From the NCBI GenBank assembly GCA_902362875.1, contig CABIYF010000011.1, forward strand, positions 70,746-102,175: a stretch of DNA of 31,430 nucleotides, read 5' to 3'. Of the stretch, positions 6,606 to 16,159 are shown one piece after another (the first letter of the stretch is position 1; each line of letters opens with the position of its first letter). Both the position numbers and the translations under genes were made by a program. The DNA is from Eubacteriaceae bacterium (GTDB lineage: Bacteria; Bacillota; Clostridia; Lachnospirales; Lachnospiraceae). The notes below the pieces were generated by a model. It ran no database searches. It was not told where the DNA came from and saw nothing but the letters and a program-made list of their open reading frames with translations.

Positions 6606-9600
6606 ATGCCAAAGAGAACAGATATTAACAAAGTGTTGATCATTGGATCTGGTCCGATCATTATCGGTCAGGCATGCGAATTTGACTATTCGGGTACACA
6701 GGCGTGTAAGGCGCTTCGTAAACTTGGATATGAAATCGTACTGGTCAACTCCAATCCAGCAACGATCATGACAGATCCGGAAACAGCTGATGTAACTTAC
6801 ATTGAGCCGCTGAACGCAGAACGTTTAGAGGAGATCATTGCGAAAGAACGTCCAGATGCCTTACTTCCAAACTTAGGTGGGCAGTCCGGATTAAATTTAT
6901 GTGAAGAGTTATATAAAAAGGGTATTTTAGATAAGTATAATGTCAAAGTAATTGGTGTACAGGTAGATAGTATTGAACGTGGAGAAGACCGTATCGAGTT
7001 CAAGAAGACAATGGATGAACTTGGAATTGAGATGGCACGAAGCGAAGTGGCTTACAGCGTAGAAGATGGATTAAAGATCGCTGATGAGCTTGGCTATCCA
7101 GTGGTACTTCGTCCAGCTTACACAATGGGTGGAGCCGGTGGAGGACTGGTATACAACAAAGAAGAATTAAAGACTGTCATCGCAAGAGGACTTCAGGCAA
7201 GTTTAGTTGGGCAGGTACTTGTAGAAGAATCCATTCTTGGATGGGAAGAATTAGAGCTTGAAGTTGTACGTGATGCTGAAGGGAATATGATCACAGTCTG
7301 CTTTATTGAGAACATTGATCCATTAGGAGTGCATACAGGAGACTCTTTCTGTTCTGCACCAATGCTTACGATCTCTGAAGAATGCCAGCAGAGATTACAG
7401 GAACAGGCATATAAGATCGTAGATTCCGTACAGGTTATCGGTGGAACAAACGTACAGTTCGCACATGACCCAGTGACAGATCGTATCATTGTTATCGAGA
7501 TTAACCCAAGAACATCAAGATCCTCAGCATTAGCATCCAAAGCGACAGGATTCCCAATCGCTTTAGTCTCCGCAATGCTTGCTGCAGGACTGACATTAAA
7601 AGATATTCCATGTGGAAAATACGGAACATTAGATAAATATGTACCAGATGGTGACTATGTCGTGATCAAGTTTGCACGCTGGGCATTTGAGAAATTCAAA
7701 GGTGTCGAAGACAAACTTGGAACACAGATGCGTGCTGTTGGTGAAGTTATGAGTATCGGTAAAACATACAAAGAAGCATTCCAGAAAGCGATCCGAAGCT
7801 TAGAGACAGGACGCTATGGACTCGGACATGCCAAAGATTTCGATACTTTAACGAAAGAAGAATTATTAAAGAAATTAGTGACACCATCCAGCGAACGTCA
7901 TTTCGTGATGTACGAAGCATTAAGAAAAGGTGCAACGGTTGAAGAAATCTTTGAACTGACAAAAGTAAAAACATACTTTATCGAGCAGATGAAAGAGTTA
8001 GTTGAGGAAGAAGAAGCCCTTCTTGCATGCAAAGGAAACATGCCATCCAATGAAATGTTAACAGCAGCCAAGAAAGACGGATTCTCTGACAAATACTTAA
8101 GCCAGTTATTAGAAATCCCAGAAGAAGATATCAGAAATAAACGTATTTCCATCGGTGTCGAAGAAGCATGGGAAGGAGTTCATGTAAGTGGAACACCAGA
8201 CAGTGCTTACTATTATTCAACATACAATGCCAAAGATAAGAACCCAGTATCCACAGATAAACCAAAGATCATGATCTTAGGCGGTGGACCAAACCGTATC
8301 GGACAGGGTATCGAATTTGACTACTGCTGTGTACATGCATCCCAGGCATTAAAGAAAATGGGATTCGAGACGATCATCGTAAACTGTAACCCAGAAACAG
8401 TATCTACAGACTACGATACATCTGATAAATTATATTTCGAACCATTAACAGTCGAAGATGTATTAAGCATTTACAACAAAGAAAAACCATTAGGAGTGAT
8501 CGCACAGTTCGGTGGACAGACACCACTGAATATCGCTGCAGAACTTGAGAAAAATGGTGTGAAGATCCTTGGAACATCTCCATCCGTGATCGACCTTGCA
8601 GAAGACCGTGATCTGTTCCGTGAAATGATGGATAAATTAGAGATTCCAATGCCAGAATCGGGAATGGCAACAACAGTAGAAGAAGCATTAGAGATTGCAG
8701 GAAAGATCGGATATCCTGTGATGGTAAGACCTTCATACGTTCTTGGTGGACGTGGAATGGAAGTTGTCTATGATGACGAAAGCATGACAGGATATATGAA
8801 AGCAGCCGTTGGTGTAACACCAGACCGCCCAATCCTGATCGACCGTTTCTTAAATCATGCAATGGAATGCGAAGCAGATGCGATCAGTGACGGAACACAC
8901 GCATTTGTACCAGCGGTTATGGAACATATCGAACTTGCAGGAGTCCATTCAGGAGATTCCGCTTGTATCCTTCCATCCGTTCATATTTCAGAAGAAAACT
9001 TAGCAACGATCAAAGAATACACAAGAAAGATCGCAGAAGAAATGCACGTTAAAGGACTGATGAACATGCAGTATGCGATCGAAGACGGAAAAGTCTATGT
9101 ATTAGAAGCAAATCCACGTGCATCCCGTACAGTACCTCTGGTATCTAAAGTATGTAACGTGAGAATGGTTCCACTGGCAACACAGATCATTACATCTGAA
9201 TTAACAGGAAAACCATCACCAGTACCAGAATTAAAAGAACAAAAAATTCCATACTATGGAGTCAAAGAAGCAGCCTTCCCATTCAATATGTTCCAGGAAG
9301 TAGACCCAGTTCTAGGACCAGAAATGCGTTCTACAGGTGAGGTTCTTGGATTATCCAAATCTTATGGGGAAGCTTTCTATAAAGCACAGGAAGGTGTTGG
9401 AGCGAAACTTCCTTTAGAAGGAACTGTATTGATCTCTGTAAACCGCAAGGATAAAGAAGAAGTCGTAGAAGTAGCGAAAGCATTTGATCAAGATGGATTC
9501 AAGATTCTTGCAACAAACAATACATGCAAGCTGTTAAATGAAGCAGGAATCAAAGCAGAGAAAGTCAATAAATTAAGTGAAGGAAGACCAAATATCCTTG

Positions 9601-9836
9601 ATCTTATCACAAATGGTGATATTGACATTGTTGTAAACTCTCCAGTTGGAAAAGACAGTATTCATGATGATAGCTACTTAAGAAAAGGTGCGATCAAAGC
9701 AAAGATTCCATATTATACAACAATTGCAGCAGCGAAAGCGGCAGCAGAAGGAATCGCTTATGTGAAGGCACATGCAGATCAGAATGAAGAGGTGAATTCA
9801 CTTCAGGGATTACATGCACAGATTACTGAGAAATAG
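6606..9836 (+). CDS. carB: Carbamoyl-phosphate synthase, large subunit
   Basis: 1076 residues, normal full length. It makes carbamoyl phosphate from bicarbonate, ATP and ammonia supplied by the glutaminase subunit CarA, for pyrimidine and arginine synthesis in the cytosol. The two homologous ATP-grasp halves each start with a nucleotide-site signature (IIGSGPIIIGQACEFDYSG near residue 13 and ILGGGPNRIGQGIEFDYC near residue 557), and each has the EINPRTSRSSALASKATG / EANPRASRTVPLVSKVC metal-site block. The last 140 residues are the MGS-like allosteric domain (VLISVNRKDKEEV... to NSPVGKDS). ATG 6606 follows AAAGGAGG. carA is not next to it. Repeat element A1 begins inside the stop codon. Confidence 0.97.
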   Translation: MPKRTDINKVLIIGSGPIIIGQACEFDYSGTQACKALRKLGYEIVLVNSNPATIMTDPETADVTYIEPLNAERLEEIIAKERPDALLPNLGGQSGLNLCEELYKKGILDKYNVKVIGVQVDSIERGEDRIEFKKTMDELGIEMARSEVAYSVEDGLKIADELGYPVVLRPAYTMGGAGGGLVYNKEELKTVIARGLQASLVGQVLVEESILGWEELELEVVRDAEGNMITVCFIENIDPLGVHTGDSFCSAPMLTISEECQQRLQEQAYKIVDSVQVIGGTNVQFAHDPVTDRIIVIEINPRTSRSSALASKATGFPIALVSAMLAAGLTLKDIPCGKYGTLDKYVPDGDYVVIKFARWAFEKFKGVEDKLGTQMRAVGEVMSIGKTYKEAFQKAIRSLETGRYGLGHAKDFDTLTKEELLKKLVTPSSERHFVMYEALRKGATVEEIFELTKVKTYFIEQMKELVEEEEALLACKGNMPSNEMLTAAKKDGFSDKYLSQLLEIPEEDIRNKRISIGVEEAWEGVHVSGTPDSAYYYSTYNAKDKNPVSTDKPKIMILGGGPNRIGQGIEFDYCCVHASQALKKMGFETIIVNCNPETVSTDYDTSDKLYFEPLTVEDVLSIYNKEKPLGVIAQFGGQTPLNIAAELEKNGVKILGTSPSVIDLAEDRDLFREMMDKLEIPMPESGMATTVEEALEIAGKIGYPVMVRPSYVLGGRGMEVVYDDESMTGYMKAAVGVTPDRPILIDRFLNHAMECEADAISDGTHAFVPAVMEHIELAGVHSGDSACILPSVHISEENLATIKEYTRKIAEEMHVKGLMNMQYAIEDGKVYVLEANPRASRTVPLVSKVCNVRMVPLATQIITSELTGKPSPVPELKEQKIPYYGVKEAAFPFNMFQEVDPVLGPEMRSTGEVLGLSKSYGEAFYKAQEGVGAKLPLEGTVLISVNRKDKEEVVEVAKAFDQDGFKILATNNTCKLLNEAGIKAEKVNKLSEGRPNILDLITNGDIDIVVNSPVGKDSIHDDSYLRKGAIKAKIPYYTTIAAAKAAAEGIAYVKAHADQNEEVNSLQGLHAQITEK

Positions 9837-10090
9837 TGATTTGTAGGGTAGTCGTTGGGATTGTATATGAGAAAAACAAAATAATAGTATAAAAGATCCA
9901 GACCAGGAAATTTATGCACGCCGTTTTGAACGGTCGCCGATTCGCTAGTTTTCCTTGCGCAACTCGCTTCGCTCAAACAGCGCACCAAACTAGCTGCGAA
10001 CCGTTCAAAACGACGGCAAAATTTCAATGGTTCTGGATCTTTTATACTATTATTTCTATCGCATTAACCTACGACTACCCTCCAAATCAC
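9836..10090. repeat. Palindromic element family A, copy A1
   Basis: A 255-base imperfect palindrome. Outer arms GTGATTTG..GGGTAGTCGT..GG and their complement near 10061-10090; middle arms AATAATAGTATAAAAGATCC and GGATCTTTTATACTATTATT; inner arms TTTTGAACGGT / ACCGTTCAAAA, GCTAGTTT / AAACTAGC and TGCGC / GCGCA. It starts in the carB stop codon and fills almost the whole gap to hcp. No transposase is inside. Reading frames inside it on either strand are by-products of the palindrome. Confidence 0.85.
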
Positions 10091-10159
10091 AATCTGCATA
10101 AAATACAAAAATCTGCACATATTATTTCTATTACGAGAACAAAAAAGGAGAAAAATGAT

Positions 10160-11725
10160 ATGGCAGATATGTTTTGCTTCCAATGTCAGCAGACGGCAGG
10201 AAATAAAGGTTGTGTTGTGACAGGAGTTTGTGGAAAACAGCCGGAGACGGCTTTGCTGCAGGATGAGTTGGTTTATGAATTGATACGATTGTCAAAGGCA
10301 GTAAAACAGACACACAGGACGAAAGAGGCGGATCGTCTGTTGATGGATGGTTTATTTACAACGCTTACGAATGTTAACTTTGATAATGGAGCGATTCGGA
10401 AATTTATGGATCGGGTTCGAAAAGAAACAGAGGATCTTGGAGGTGCAGATAAGCCCAGGGTCAAATTGTGGGAAGGAGATACAGATATTGTTTCGCTTCG
10501 CTCAACCTTACTTTTTGGATTAAAGGGTATGGCGGCCTATGCACATCATAGCATGAATCTAGGTTACGAAGATGATGAAGTGACTTCATGGTTTTTTAAG
10601 GGATTGACGGAAATTGATGAAGAACATACAGCAGAAGAATGGCTGAATCTCATTATGGAATTTGGTCAGGTAAACTTAAAATGTATGCAATTATTGGATC
10701 GGGCGAATACAGAAACATTTGGGACTCCGGTACCAGCGAAAGTAAATACAGATATCAAAAAAGGACCATTTATTGTTGTTTCTGGTCATGATCTTGAGGA
10801 TCTTCATCAGTTGTTAGAGCAGACAAAGGATAAGAAAATTAATATCTATACACATGGGGAAATGTTACCGGCACATGGATATCCAGGGCTTAAGAAGTAC
10901 AAACATCTTGCAGGCAATTTTGGGACTGCATGGCAAAGTCAGCAGCAGGAATTTGAGAATATTCCGGCTCCTGTCTTATTTACAACGAATTGCCTGATGC
11001 CGCCAAGAGAAAGCTATAGAGACTGCATTTACAATACTTCAGTTGTTGGATACGAAGGACTAAAGTATATTGAGAGAAAAGAAGATGGAACGAAGGATTT
11101 CAGTCCATTGATCGAACAAGCATTAAAGTTAGGCGGATATGAACATGACCATAGTATGAGTGGAATCAATGGCGGTCATATTTTGACAACTGGATTTGCG
11201 CATGGAACAGTGCTTGCAAATGCAGAAAAGATAGTATCAGCAATTAAGAAAGGGGCCATTAAACATATATTCCTTGTAGGAGGCTGCGATGGAGCTCATC
11301 CGGGACGTAATTATTATACAGAATTTGTGAAACAGACACCGATGGATTCTTTGGTTTTAACTCTTGCGTGTGGCAAGTATCGATTTAATGATATAGATCT
11401 TGGAGAAATTGATGGACTTCCAAGAATTTTAGATATGGGGCAGTGTAATGATGCATATAGTGCAATTAAAGTAGCGGCAGCACTTGCAGAGGTGTTTGAA
11501 TGTGGAATTAATGATCTGCCGTTGACATTAGTTCTTTCATGGTATGAACAGAAAGCGGTATGTATTTTATTAACATTGTTATCATTAGGAATCAAAAAAA
11601 TATATTTAGGACCAACTTTGCCGGCATTTTTGTCAGAAGGAGTGGTCAAGATATTGGTGGAACAATATGATCTAAGACCGATCACAGCTCCTGAACAGGA
11701 TATGGATGCGATTTTGGGACGATAG
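10160..11725 (+). CDS. hcp: Hybrid cluster protein (hydroxylamine/NO reductase type)
   Basis: 521 residues. HCPs are cytosolic iron-sulfur proteins linked to hydroxylamine and nitric oxide reduction and nitrosative stress. I chose ATG 10160 (MADMFCFQCQQT) because AAGGAG lies at 10145-10150 and this is the family's N-terminus; the frame stays open upstream into repeat A1, so automated calls may add 82 false residues. The N-terminal cluster motif is C6-x2-C9-x8-C18-x5-C24. The hybrid-cluster region shows GINGGHILTTGFAHGT, FLVGGCDGAHPGRNYY, LTLACGKYRFN and DMGQCNDAYSA, with cysteines at the expected places, and ends with LSWYEQKAVCILLTLLSLGIK. A terminator follows. Confidence 0.95.
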   Translation: MADMFCFQCQQTAGNKGCVVTGVCGKQPETALLQDELVYELIRLSKAVKQTHRTKEADRLLMDGLFTTLTNVNFDNGAIRKFMDRVRKETEDLGGADKPRVKLWEGDTDIVSLRSTLLFGLKGMAAYAHHSMNLGYEDDEVTSWFFKGLTEIDEEHTAEEWLNLIMEFGQVNLKCMQLLDRANTETFGTPVPAKVNTDIKKGPFIVVSGHDLEDLHQLLEQTKDKKINIYTHGEMLPAHGYPGLKKYKHLAGNFGTAWQSQQQEFENIPAPVLFTTNCLMPPRESYRDCIYNTSVVGYEGLKYIERKEDGTKDFSPLIEQALKLGGYEHDHSMSGINGGHILTTGFAHGTVLANAEKIVSAIKKGAIKHIFLVGGCDGAHPGRNYYTEFVKQTPMDSLVLTLACGKYRFNDIDLGEIDGLPRILDMGQCNDAYSAIKVAAALAEVFECGINDLPLTLVLSWYEQKAVCILLTLLSLGIKKIYLGPTLPAFLSEGVVKILVEQYDLRPITAPEQDMDAILGR

Positions 11726-11770
11726 CTTAAGTATGATGAAGATTTAAACGAATAAAAAGTTAAAGATAAA

Positions 11771-11818
11771 AGAAAATCTCAGAGATTACAAAAACTCTGG
11801 GGTTTTCTTTTGTTTTTT
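11771..11818 (+). terminator. Terminator after hcp
   Basis: AGAAAATCTCAGAG (11771-11784) pairs with CTCTGGGGTTTTCT (11795-11808) allowing two G-U pairs, followed by TTTTGTTTTTT. Confidence 0.75.
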
Positions 11819-11872
11819 AACGAGTTACAATAGAAACAATATCTAAAAGCAGACAAGGAGGATATAACAACG

Positions 11873-12838
11873 ATGAAAACAAATAAAAATATTCTGGTGG
11901 TTATGCCAGTAGAAGATGAACATAAAAAGACATTAGAAAAACATGCAAAAGGAAGCCATTTTGTATATAGTTCCTACGACAAAGTAACACCAGAAATGGT
12001 AAAAGAAGCGAATATCATCATCGGAAATGTAGATCCATTTTATCTAAAAGAAGCAGAAAATCTGGAATGGTTACAGCTAAATTCAGCAGGAGCAGATCCA
12101 TATGTAAAAAAAGGAGTTTTGCCTGAAAATGTAATCCTGACAAATGCAACAGGAGCTTACGGCCCGGGCGTTGCGGAACATATGCTGGCAGTCTTGTTTT
12201 CTCTCCAGAAAAAGTTACATCTATATAGGGATAACCAGAATCAGTGCCAATGGCAGGATGAAGGAGCTGTTATGTCGTTACGAGGAGGTACCTTACTGAT
12301 CGTTGGACTTGGAGACATTGGATTATACTTTGCAAGGCTGATGAAGAATTTTGGCTACCGCATTATCGGAATCAAACGAAGACTAGGACAGGTTCCACAG
12401 GATATCGACGAACTTCATACAATGGACGACTTAGATCAATTACTGCCAGAAGCAGATGTAGTATTTTCCGTACTGCCGGATTCCAAAGCGACGAGAAACA
12501 TATATAATAAACAGCGTTTCAAAGAAATGAAAAACACAGCAATTTTGTTAAATGCAGGAAGAGGAAGCGCAGTAAATACAGAAGATTTATGCGAGGCATT
12601 GATTCAAGGAGAAATCTACGGAGCAGGTCTGGACGTAACAGATCCAGAACCACTTCAGACCCAGCACAAATTATGGAATATAGAAAATGCAATCATCACA
12701 CCACATATCTCAGGAGACTTTCATCACCCCGCTACATTGTATCGAATTGTGGATATTGCAGCAGGAAATCTGCAGAGGTATGTGGAAGGAGAAGGATTGA
12801 TGAATGAGGTGGATTTGGAAACAGGGTGTAGATTGTAA
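11873..12838 (+). CDS. D-isomer-specific 2-hydroxyacid dehydrogenase
   Basis: 321-residue cytosolic NAD(P)-dependent oxidoreductase that interconverts a 2-oxoacid and a D-2-hydroxyacid; the actual substrate cannot be read from the sequence. The Rossmann motif is GLGDIG (145-150), followed by a basic KRR (168-170) where NADH enzymes usually have an acidic residue, hinting at NADPH. Catalytic residues are R230 (NAGRGSAVN), E259 (DVTDPEPL) and H278 (ITPHISG). The start ATG follows AAGGAGG at a normal distance. It stands alone between the hcp terminator and repeat A2. Confidence 0.88.
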   Translation: MKTNKNILVVMPVEDEHKKTLEKHAKGSHFVYSSYDKVTPEMVKEANIIIGNVDPFYLKEAENLEWLQLNSAGADPYVKKGVLPENVILTNATGAYGPGVAEHMLAVLFSLQKKLHLYRDNQNQCQWQDEGAVMSLRGGTLLIVGLGDIGLYFARLMKNFGYRIIGIKRRLGQVPQDIDELHTMDDLDQLLPEADVVFSVLPDSKATRNIYNKQRFKEMKNTAILLNAGRGSAVNTEDLCEALIQGEIYGAGLDVTDPEPLQTQHKLWNIENAIITPHISGDFHHPATLYRIVDIAAGNLQRYVEGEGLMNEVDLETGCRL

Positions 12839-12850
12839 TTTGTAGTTTGA

Positions 12851-13079
12851 AAGGTAGTCGTGGGGATTGTATATGAGAAAAACAAAATAAGAGTATAAAA
12901 GATCCAGCCCAGGAAATTTATGCACGCCGTTTTGAACGGTCGCTGATTCGCTAGTTTTCCTTGCGCAACTCGCTTCGCTCAAACAGCGCACCAAACTAGC
13001 TGCGAACCGTTCAAAATGACGGCAAAATTTCAATGGTTCTGGATCTTTTATACTCTTATTTTGTTTTTGTCATATACAG
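12851..13079. repeat. Palindromic element family A, copy A2
   Basis: Arms TGTATATGAGAAAAACAAAA and its near-complement ending CATATACA (13071-13078), then AATAAGAGTATAAAAGATCC / GGATCTTTTATACTCTTATT, and the same inner arms as A1. Where A1 has T in the left arm and A in the right (AATAAT / ATTATT), A2 has G and C (AATAAG / CTTATT). It starts about 13 bases after the stop of the dehydrogenase gene; the outermost arm is preserved only on the left. Confidence 0.85.
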
Positions 13080-13127
13080 AAAGACTCCAGTTGGCCAACC
13101 AACTCACAAAATCAAAATCTTTATTTC

Positions 13128-13186
13128 TTGAGATTTATATTGTAAATTCTTATAATTAAGTAAATACTTAATTAAGTAAATGCTTT
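13128..13186 (+). promoter_or_regulatory. Promoter and double operator of the ArsR-MATE operon
   Basis: TTGAGA (13128-13133), 17-base spacer, TATAAT (13151-13156). Overlapping the -10 and running on is the palindrome TTAAGTAAATACTTAA (13156-13171), followed at once by a second half-degenerate copy TTAAGTAAATGCTTT (13172-13186). This is the placement expected for self-repression by the ArsR-type protein encoded next. Confidence 0.7.
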
Positions 13187-13201
13187 ATTTTGGAGGGAAA
13201 G

Positions 13202-13546
13202 ATGATAGATATCGAATTACTGCATACTATTACCATGCCAACACGCTACCAGATTCTCCTGCTTTTACTGGAACATCATTACTGTGGGAAAGCATTGGCT
13301 GCGAAAATTGGAATCAGTGAATCAGCAGTATCACAGCATCTACAGATATTAAAAGATTGTGGAATGGTGACGGGACAAAGGATTGACCGTCAAATGCATT
13401 ATCAGGTTAATACAGAACTTCTGATGCAGAATGTTGGTATTTTTTATCAAGAAGTATTGGAAAAGAGTGAACATATGCCAAATAGAGATTACTGTGATTG
13501 TGAGCTTGCTGAGTTTTGTAGCCGGAAGGGAGATGTAAAGAAGTAA
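13202..13546 (+). CDS. ArsR-family winged-helix repressor
   Basis: 114 residues from ATG 13202, which follows GGAGGG at 13192-13197. The winged helix covers about residues 8-72, with the recognition helix in SESAVSQHLQILKDCGM. Unusually the C-terminus carries a cysteine cluster, C98, C100 and C106 (DYCDCELAEFC), that could sense a metal or a thiol-reactive compound; the classical CxC in the DNA-binding helix is absent. Its TAA stop overlaps the ATG of the MATE gene (TAATG), so the two are translationally coupled. The upstream palindromes are its likely operators. Confidence 0.85.
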   Translation: MIDIELLHTITMPTRYQILLLLLEHHYCGKALAAKIGISESAVSQHLQILKDCGMVTGQRIDRQMHYQVNTELLMQNVGIFYQEVLEKSEHMPNRDYCDCELAEFCSRKGDVKK

Positions 13547-14898
13547 TGAGACAGAATAAAGACTATCTGATTACAGAAAAACCATCGAGAGCTTTGCTTA
13601 TTTTTTCAATTCCGATGATTATTGGAAATCTGTTTCAACAGGCATATACAATTGTAGATTCTGCCATAGTGGGACGTTATGTGGGAGAAACTGCTTTAGC
13701 TGCTGTTGGCGCATCTTATGCCCTGACAAGTATATTTATTTGTATTGCTATTGGAGGCGGTATTGGTGCATCTGTTATTATCAGCCATCACTTTGGTGCA
13801 CACAATTACGGACGTATGAAGACTTGTATTCGTACTGCGTTACTTTCATTTCTTTTCATTAGTTTGATACTTGGAGGCGTTGGATTAATTTTTAGCCAGC
13901 AGATTATGGAGGTTTTAAATACACCGGCAGATGCCATAGATATTGCTGTAACTTATTTGAATATTTACTTTTTGGGTCTGCCATTCTTATTTATGTACAA
14001 CATTCTTTCTTCGATGTTTAACGCACTTGGAGAATCACGGATTCCGTTGTATTTATTGATTTTTTCTTCTGTATTGAATATTTTTCTGGATTTATATATG
14101 GTGGCAGTATTGAATTTGGGTGTGGCTGGTGCAGCATATGCAACGTTTATTTCTCAGGGAATTTCAGCAGTGTTATCTTTGATTATTTTTGTTGTTACAC
14201 TTCAACAGTTACAAGGGAAAGCTGAGGGCTGGTTTAGTAAAACAGAATTTTCTGATATGTCCAGGATTGCACTACCATCTATCCTTCAACAATCTACGGT
14301 TTCTATTGGCATGATGCTAGTTCAGTCAGTGGTAAATAGCTTTGGGACACAAATTCTTGCTGGATTCTCTGCTGCGATGCGAATAGAATCTCTTTGTGTT
14401 GTGCCAATGTCAGCAATTGGTAATGCAATGTCTTCTTATACTGCACAGAACATTGGCGCAGAAAAAGAGGAGCGAATCTCACAAGGTTATCGGGCAGGCA
14501 ACTTTATGATTATTGTTATAGCGGTTATTTTATGTTTCTTCCTCGAAATAGCTCATAAACCTCTGATTGCCTTGTTTTTGGACAATGAACCTTCAGCGCA
14601 GACGATTGTTACTGGAGAAAGTTATCTGAAATTTATTGGTTTCTTCTTTTGTATGATTGGATTTAAAATGGCTGTCGATGGTATTTTGCGGGGAGCGGGA
14701 GCGGTGAAAGTTTTTACTATTGCGAATATGGTAAATCTAACATTGCGAGTTACCATTGCAAAGTTTGGAGCTCCAATTTGGGGAGTTTCTATGGTATGGT
14801 ATGCAGTACCGCTTGGCTGGCTTGCCAACTTCCTGATTTCCTATGGATATTACAGAACTGAAAAGTGGAAAGAAGCTGCGTCAAAAACGGTAGATTAG
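13546..14898 (+). CDS. MATE-family multidrug efflux transporter
   Basis: 450-residue inner-membrane antiporter with about 12 hydrophobic segments in two similar halves. It starts with the family pattern LIFSIPMIIGNLFQQAYTIVDSAIVGRYVGETALAAVGASY and the second half has LPSILQQSTVSIGMMLVQSVVNSFG. Members export cationic drugs or metabolites with Na+ or H+. It is coupled to the upstream ArsR gene by a 1-base overlap, so its expression should depend on that regulator's ligand. No strong terminator is seen in the 92 bases before the convergent aldo/keto reductase. Confidence 0.9.
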   Translation: MRQNKDYLITEKPSRALLIFSIPMIIGNLFQQAYTIVDSAIVGRYVGETALAAVGASYALTSIFICIAIGGGIGASVIISHHFGAHNYGRMKTCIRTALLSFLFISLILGGVGLIFSQQIMEVLNTPADAIDIAVTYLNIYFLGLPFLFMYNILSSMFNALGESRIPLYLLIFSSVLNIFLDLYMVAVLNLGVAGAAYATFISQGISAVLSLIIFVVTLQQLQGKAEGWFSKTEFSDMSRIALPSILQQSTVSIGMMLVQSVVNSFGTQILAGFSAAMRIESLCVVPMSAIGNAMSSYTAQNIGAEKEERISQGYRAGNFMIIVIAVILCFFLEIAHKPLIALFLDNEPSAQTIVTGESYLKFIGFFFCMIGFKMAVDGILRGAGAVKVFTIANMVNLTLRVTIAKFGAPIWGVSMVWYAVPLGWLANFLISYGYYRTEKWKEAASKTVD

Positions 14899-14990
14899 CC
14901 TTTAATGAAAAATTATTTTCTTTACAATTAGAAAAAATTATTTTATAAACCGGAAGTTGTCAAGTTCTTAGTCAATAACGATCATGAATT

Positions 14991-15977
14991 TTACTTGCGT
15001 CCTGTCCCACCAAAGTAATCGGACATTTTCATCTTATCAAGTGCGGAATCAATTTTTTTCACATCCTCACTTGAAAGCTGGACATTAGCTGCCTCCTGAT
15101 TTTCTTTCATACGTTCAGGCTTTCTGCTTCCGGGAATTGGAATAATCCACGGTTTTTTATTCAGCATCCATGCAAGTGAAATTTGGCTCATAGTCGCATT
15201 CTTTTCTTCTGCCATTGATGAAATCAGATAAAATAATTCTTCATTCTGTTTATAACTCTCATCTTGGAACTGTGGCATTATGGCTCTGAAATCCGTTTGG
15301 GAATCAAATTGCATTCCCGCTTTGTATTTCCCGGTAAGGATTCCATTCGCAAGCGGAGAATATGCTACATATGCGATATTTAATTCTTCAAATGCAGGAA
15401 AATCTTTTTCATAAAATCTCCCCATCATAGAATATCTGTTTTCAATAGCCGATACTTTACATACGGCATTTGCACGCCTCATATATTCTGCATCTGCTTC
15501 TGACAGTCCCCATGCTCTTATTTTTCCTTCTTTGATAAGCTCCGACATGACTCCGGCAACTTCTTCAATTGGAGTGTCCGGATCTTCCCGATGCTGATAA
15601 TACAGATCAATATAATCTGTACCAAGCCTTTTCAGACTCTTTTCTACGGATTTTCTGATTGTCTCTGGCCTGGAATCTCTTTCTTTTGCTGACTCTCCAA
15701 TGCCAAATTTTGTTGCAATGACTACATGACTTCTAATTGGCTTCAGTGCCTCGCCCACCAGTTCTTCATTATAAGATACAGTACCATCACTGTTAACACC
15801 AATATATGCCTCCGCTGTGTCAAAAAAATCGTACCCCATATCATAGGAATTTCTGATCAGTTTTATTGCGTCTGATTTATCAGTAGGTGTACCATAAGCA
15901 TGAGAAAATCCCATACATCCAAGTCCCACAGGATTTACTTCAATACCAGAATTTCCAAGGATTCTTTTCTTAATCAT
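14991..15977 (-). CDS. Aldo/keto reductase
   Basis: 328 residues from the ATG at 15977, which has AGGAGG 9 bases upstream; the frame is open to 16007 without signal. Cytosolic NADPH-dependent TIM-barrel oxidoreductase with the full tetrad D53 and Y58 (DTAEAY), K90 (IATKFG) and H129 (YYQHRED). The C-terminal IPGSRKPERMKEN is the NADP-binding segment. It most resembles the group related to YajO/AKR13-like general stress reductases. It is divergent from a LysR-type gene, a common pairing in which the LysR protein controls the reductase, but that regulator is broken here. Confidence 0.92.
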   Translation of the reverse strand: MIKKRILGNSGIEVNPVGLGCMGFSHAYGTPTDKSDAIKLIRNSYDMGYDFFDTAEAYIGVNSDGTVSYNEELVGEALKPIRSHVVIATKFGIGESAKERDSRPETIRKSVEKSLKRLGTDYIDLYYQHREDPDTPIEEVAGVMSELIKEGKIRAWGLSEADAEYMRRANAVCKVSAIENRYSMMGRFYEKDFPAFEELNIAYVAYSPLANGILTGKYKAGMQFDSQTDFRAIMPQFQDESYKQNEELFYLISSMAEEKNATMSQISLAWMLNKKPWIIPIPGSRKPERMKENQEAANVQLSSEDVKKIDSALDKMKMSDYFGGTGRK

Positions 15978-16159
15978 TTCATTATTCCTCCTGTTATTTA
16001 TTCTCAATCAGTTGATTTTATTTCTTTATATGAAATATTATACTTGTCTTTGATTTAGAGTTTACTTTATTTTTTAATATAATGTACACTATTGATTATG
16101 AACAAAGTATTTCATATTTTGAAAAGCTATAATTGGATTTCAATATTTAGGAGGATATC

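Noticed and set aside
9803..10027. Minus-strand reading frame starting MKFCRRFERFAASLVRCLSEASC, repeated in all four family A copies (also near 12900-13033, 17000-17154, 30900-31087)
   Set aside because: It uses a TTG start without ribosome-binding site and follows the palindrome exactly; similarity between copies is explained by the DNA repeat. The 27-base length difference of A4 happens to keep frame, but I take that as chance.
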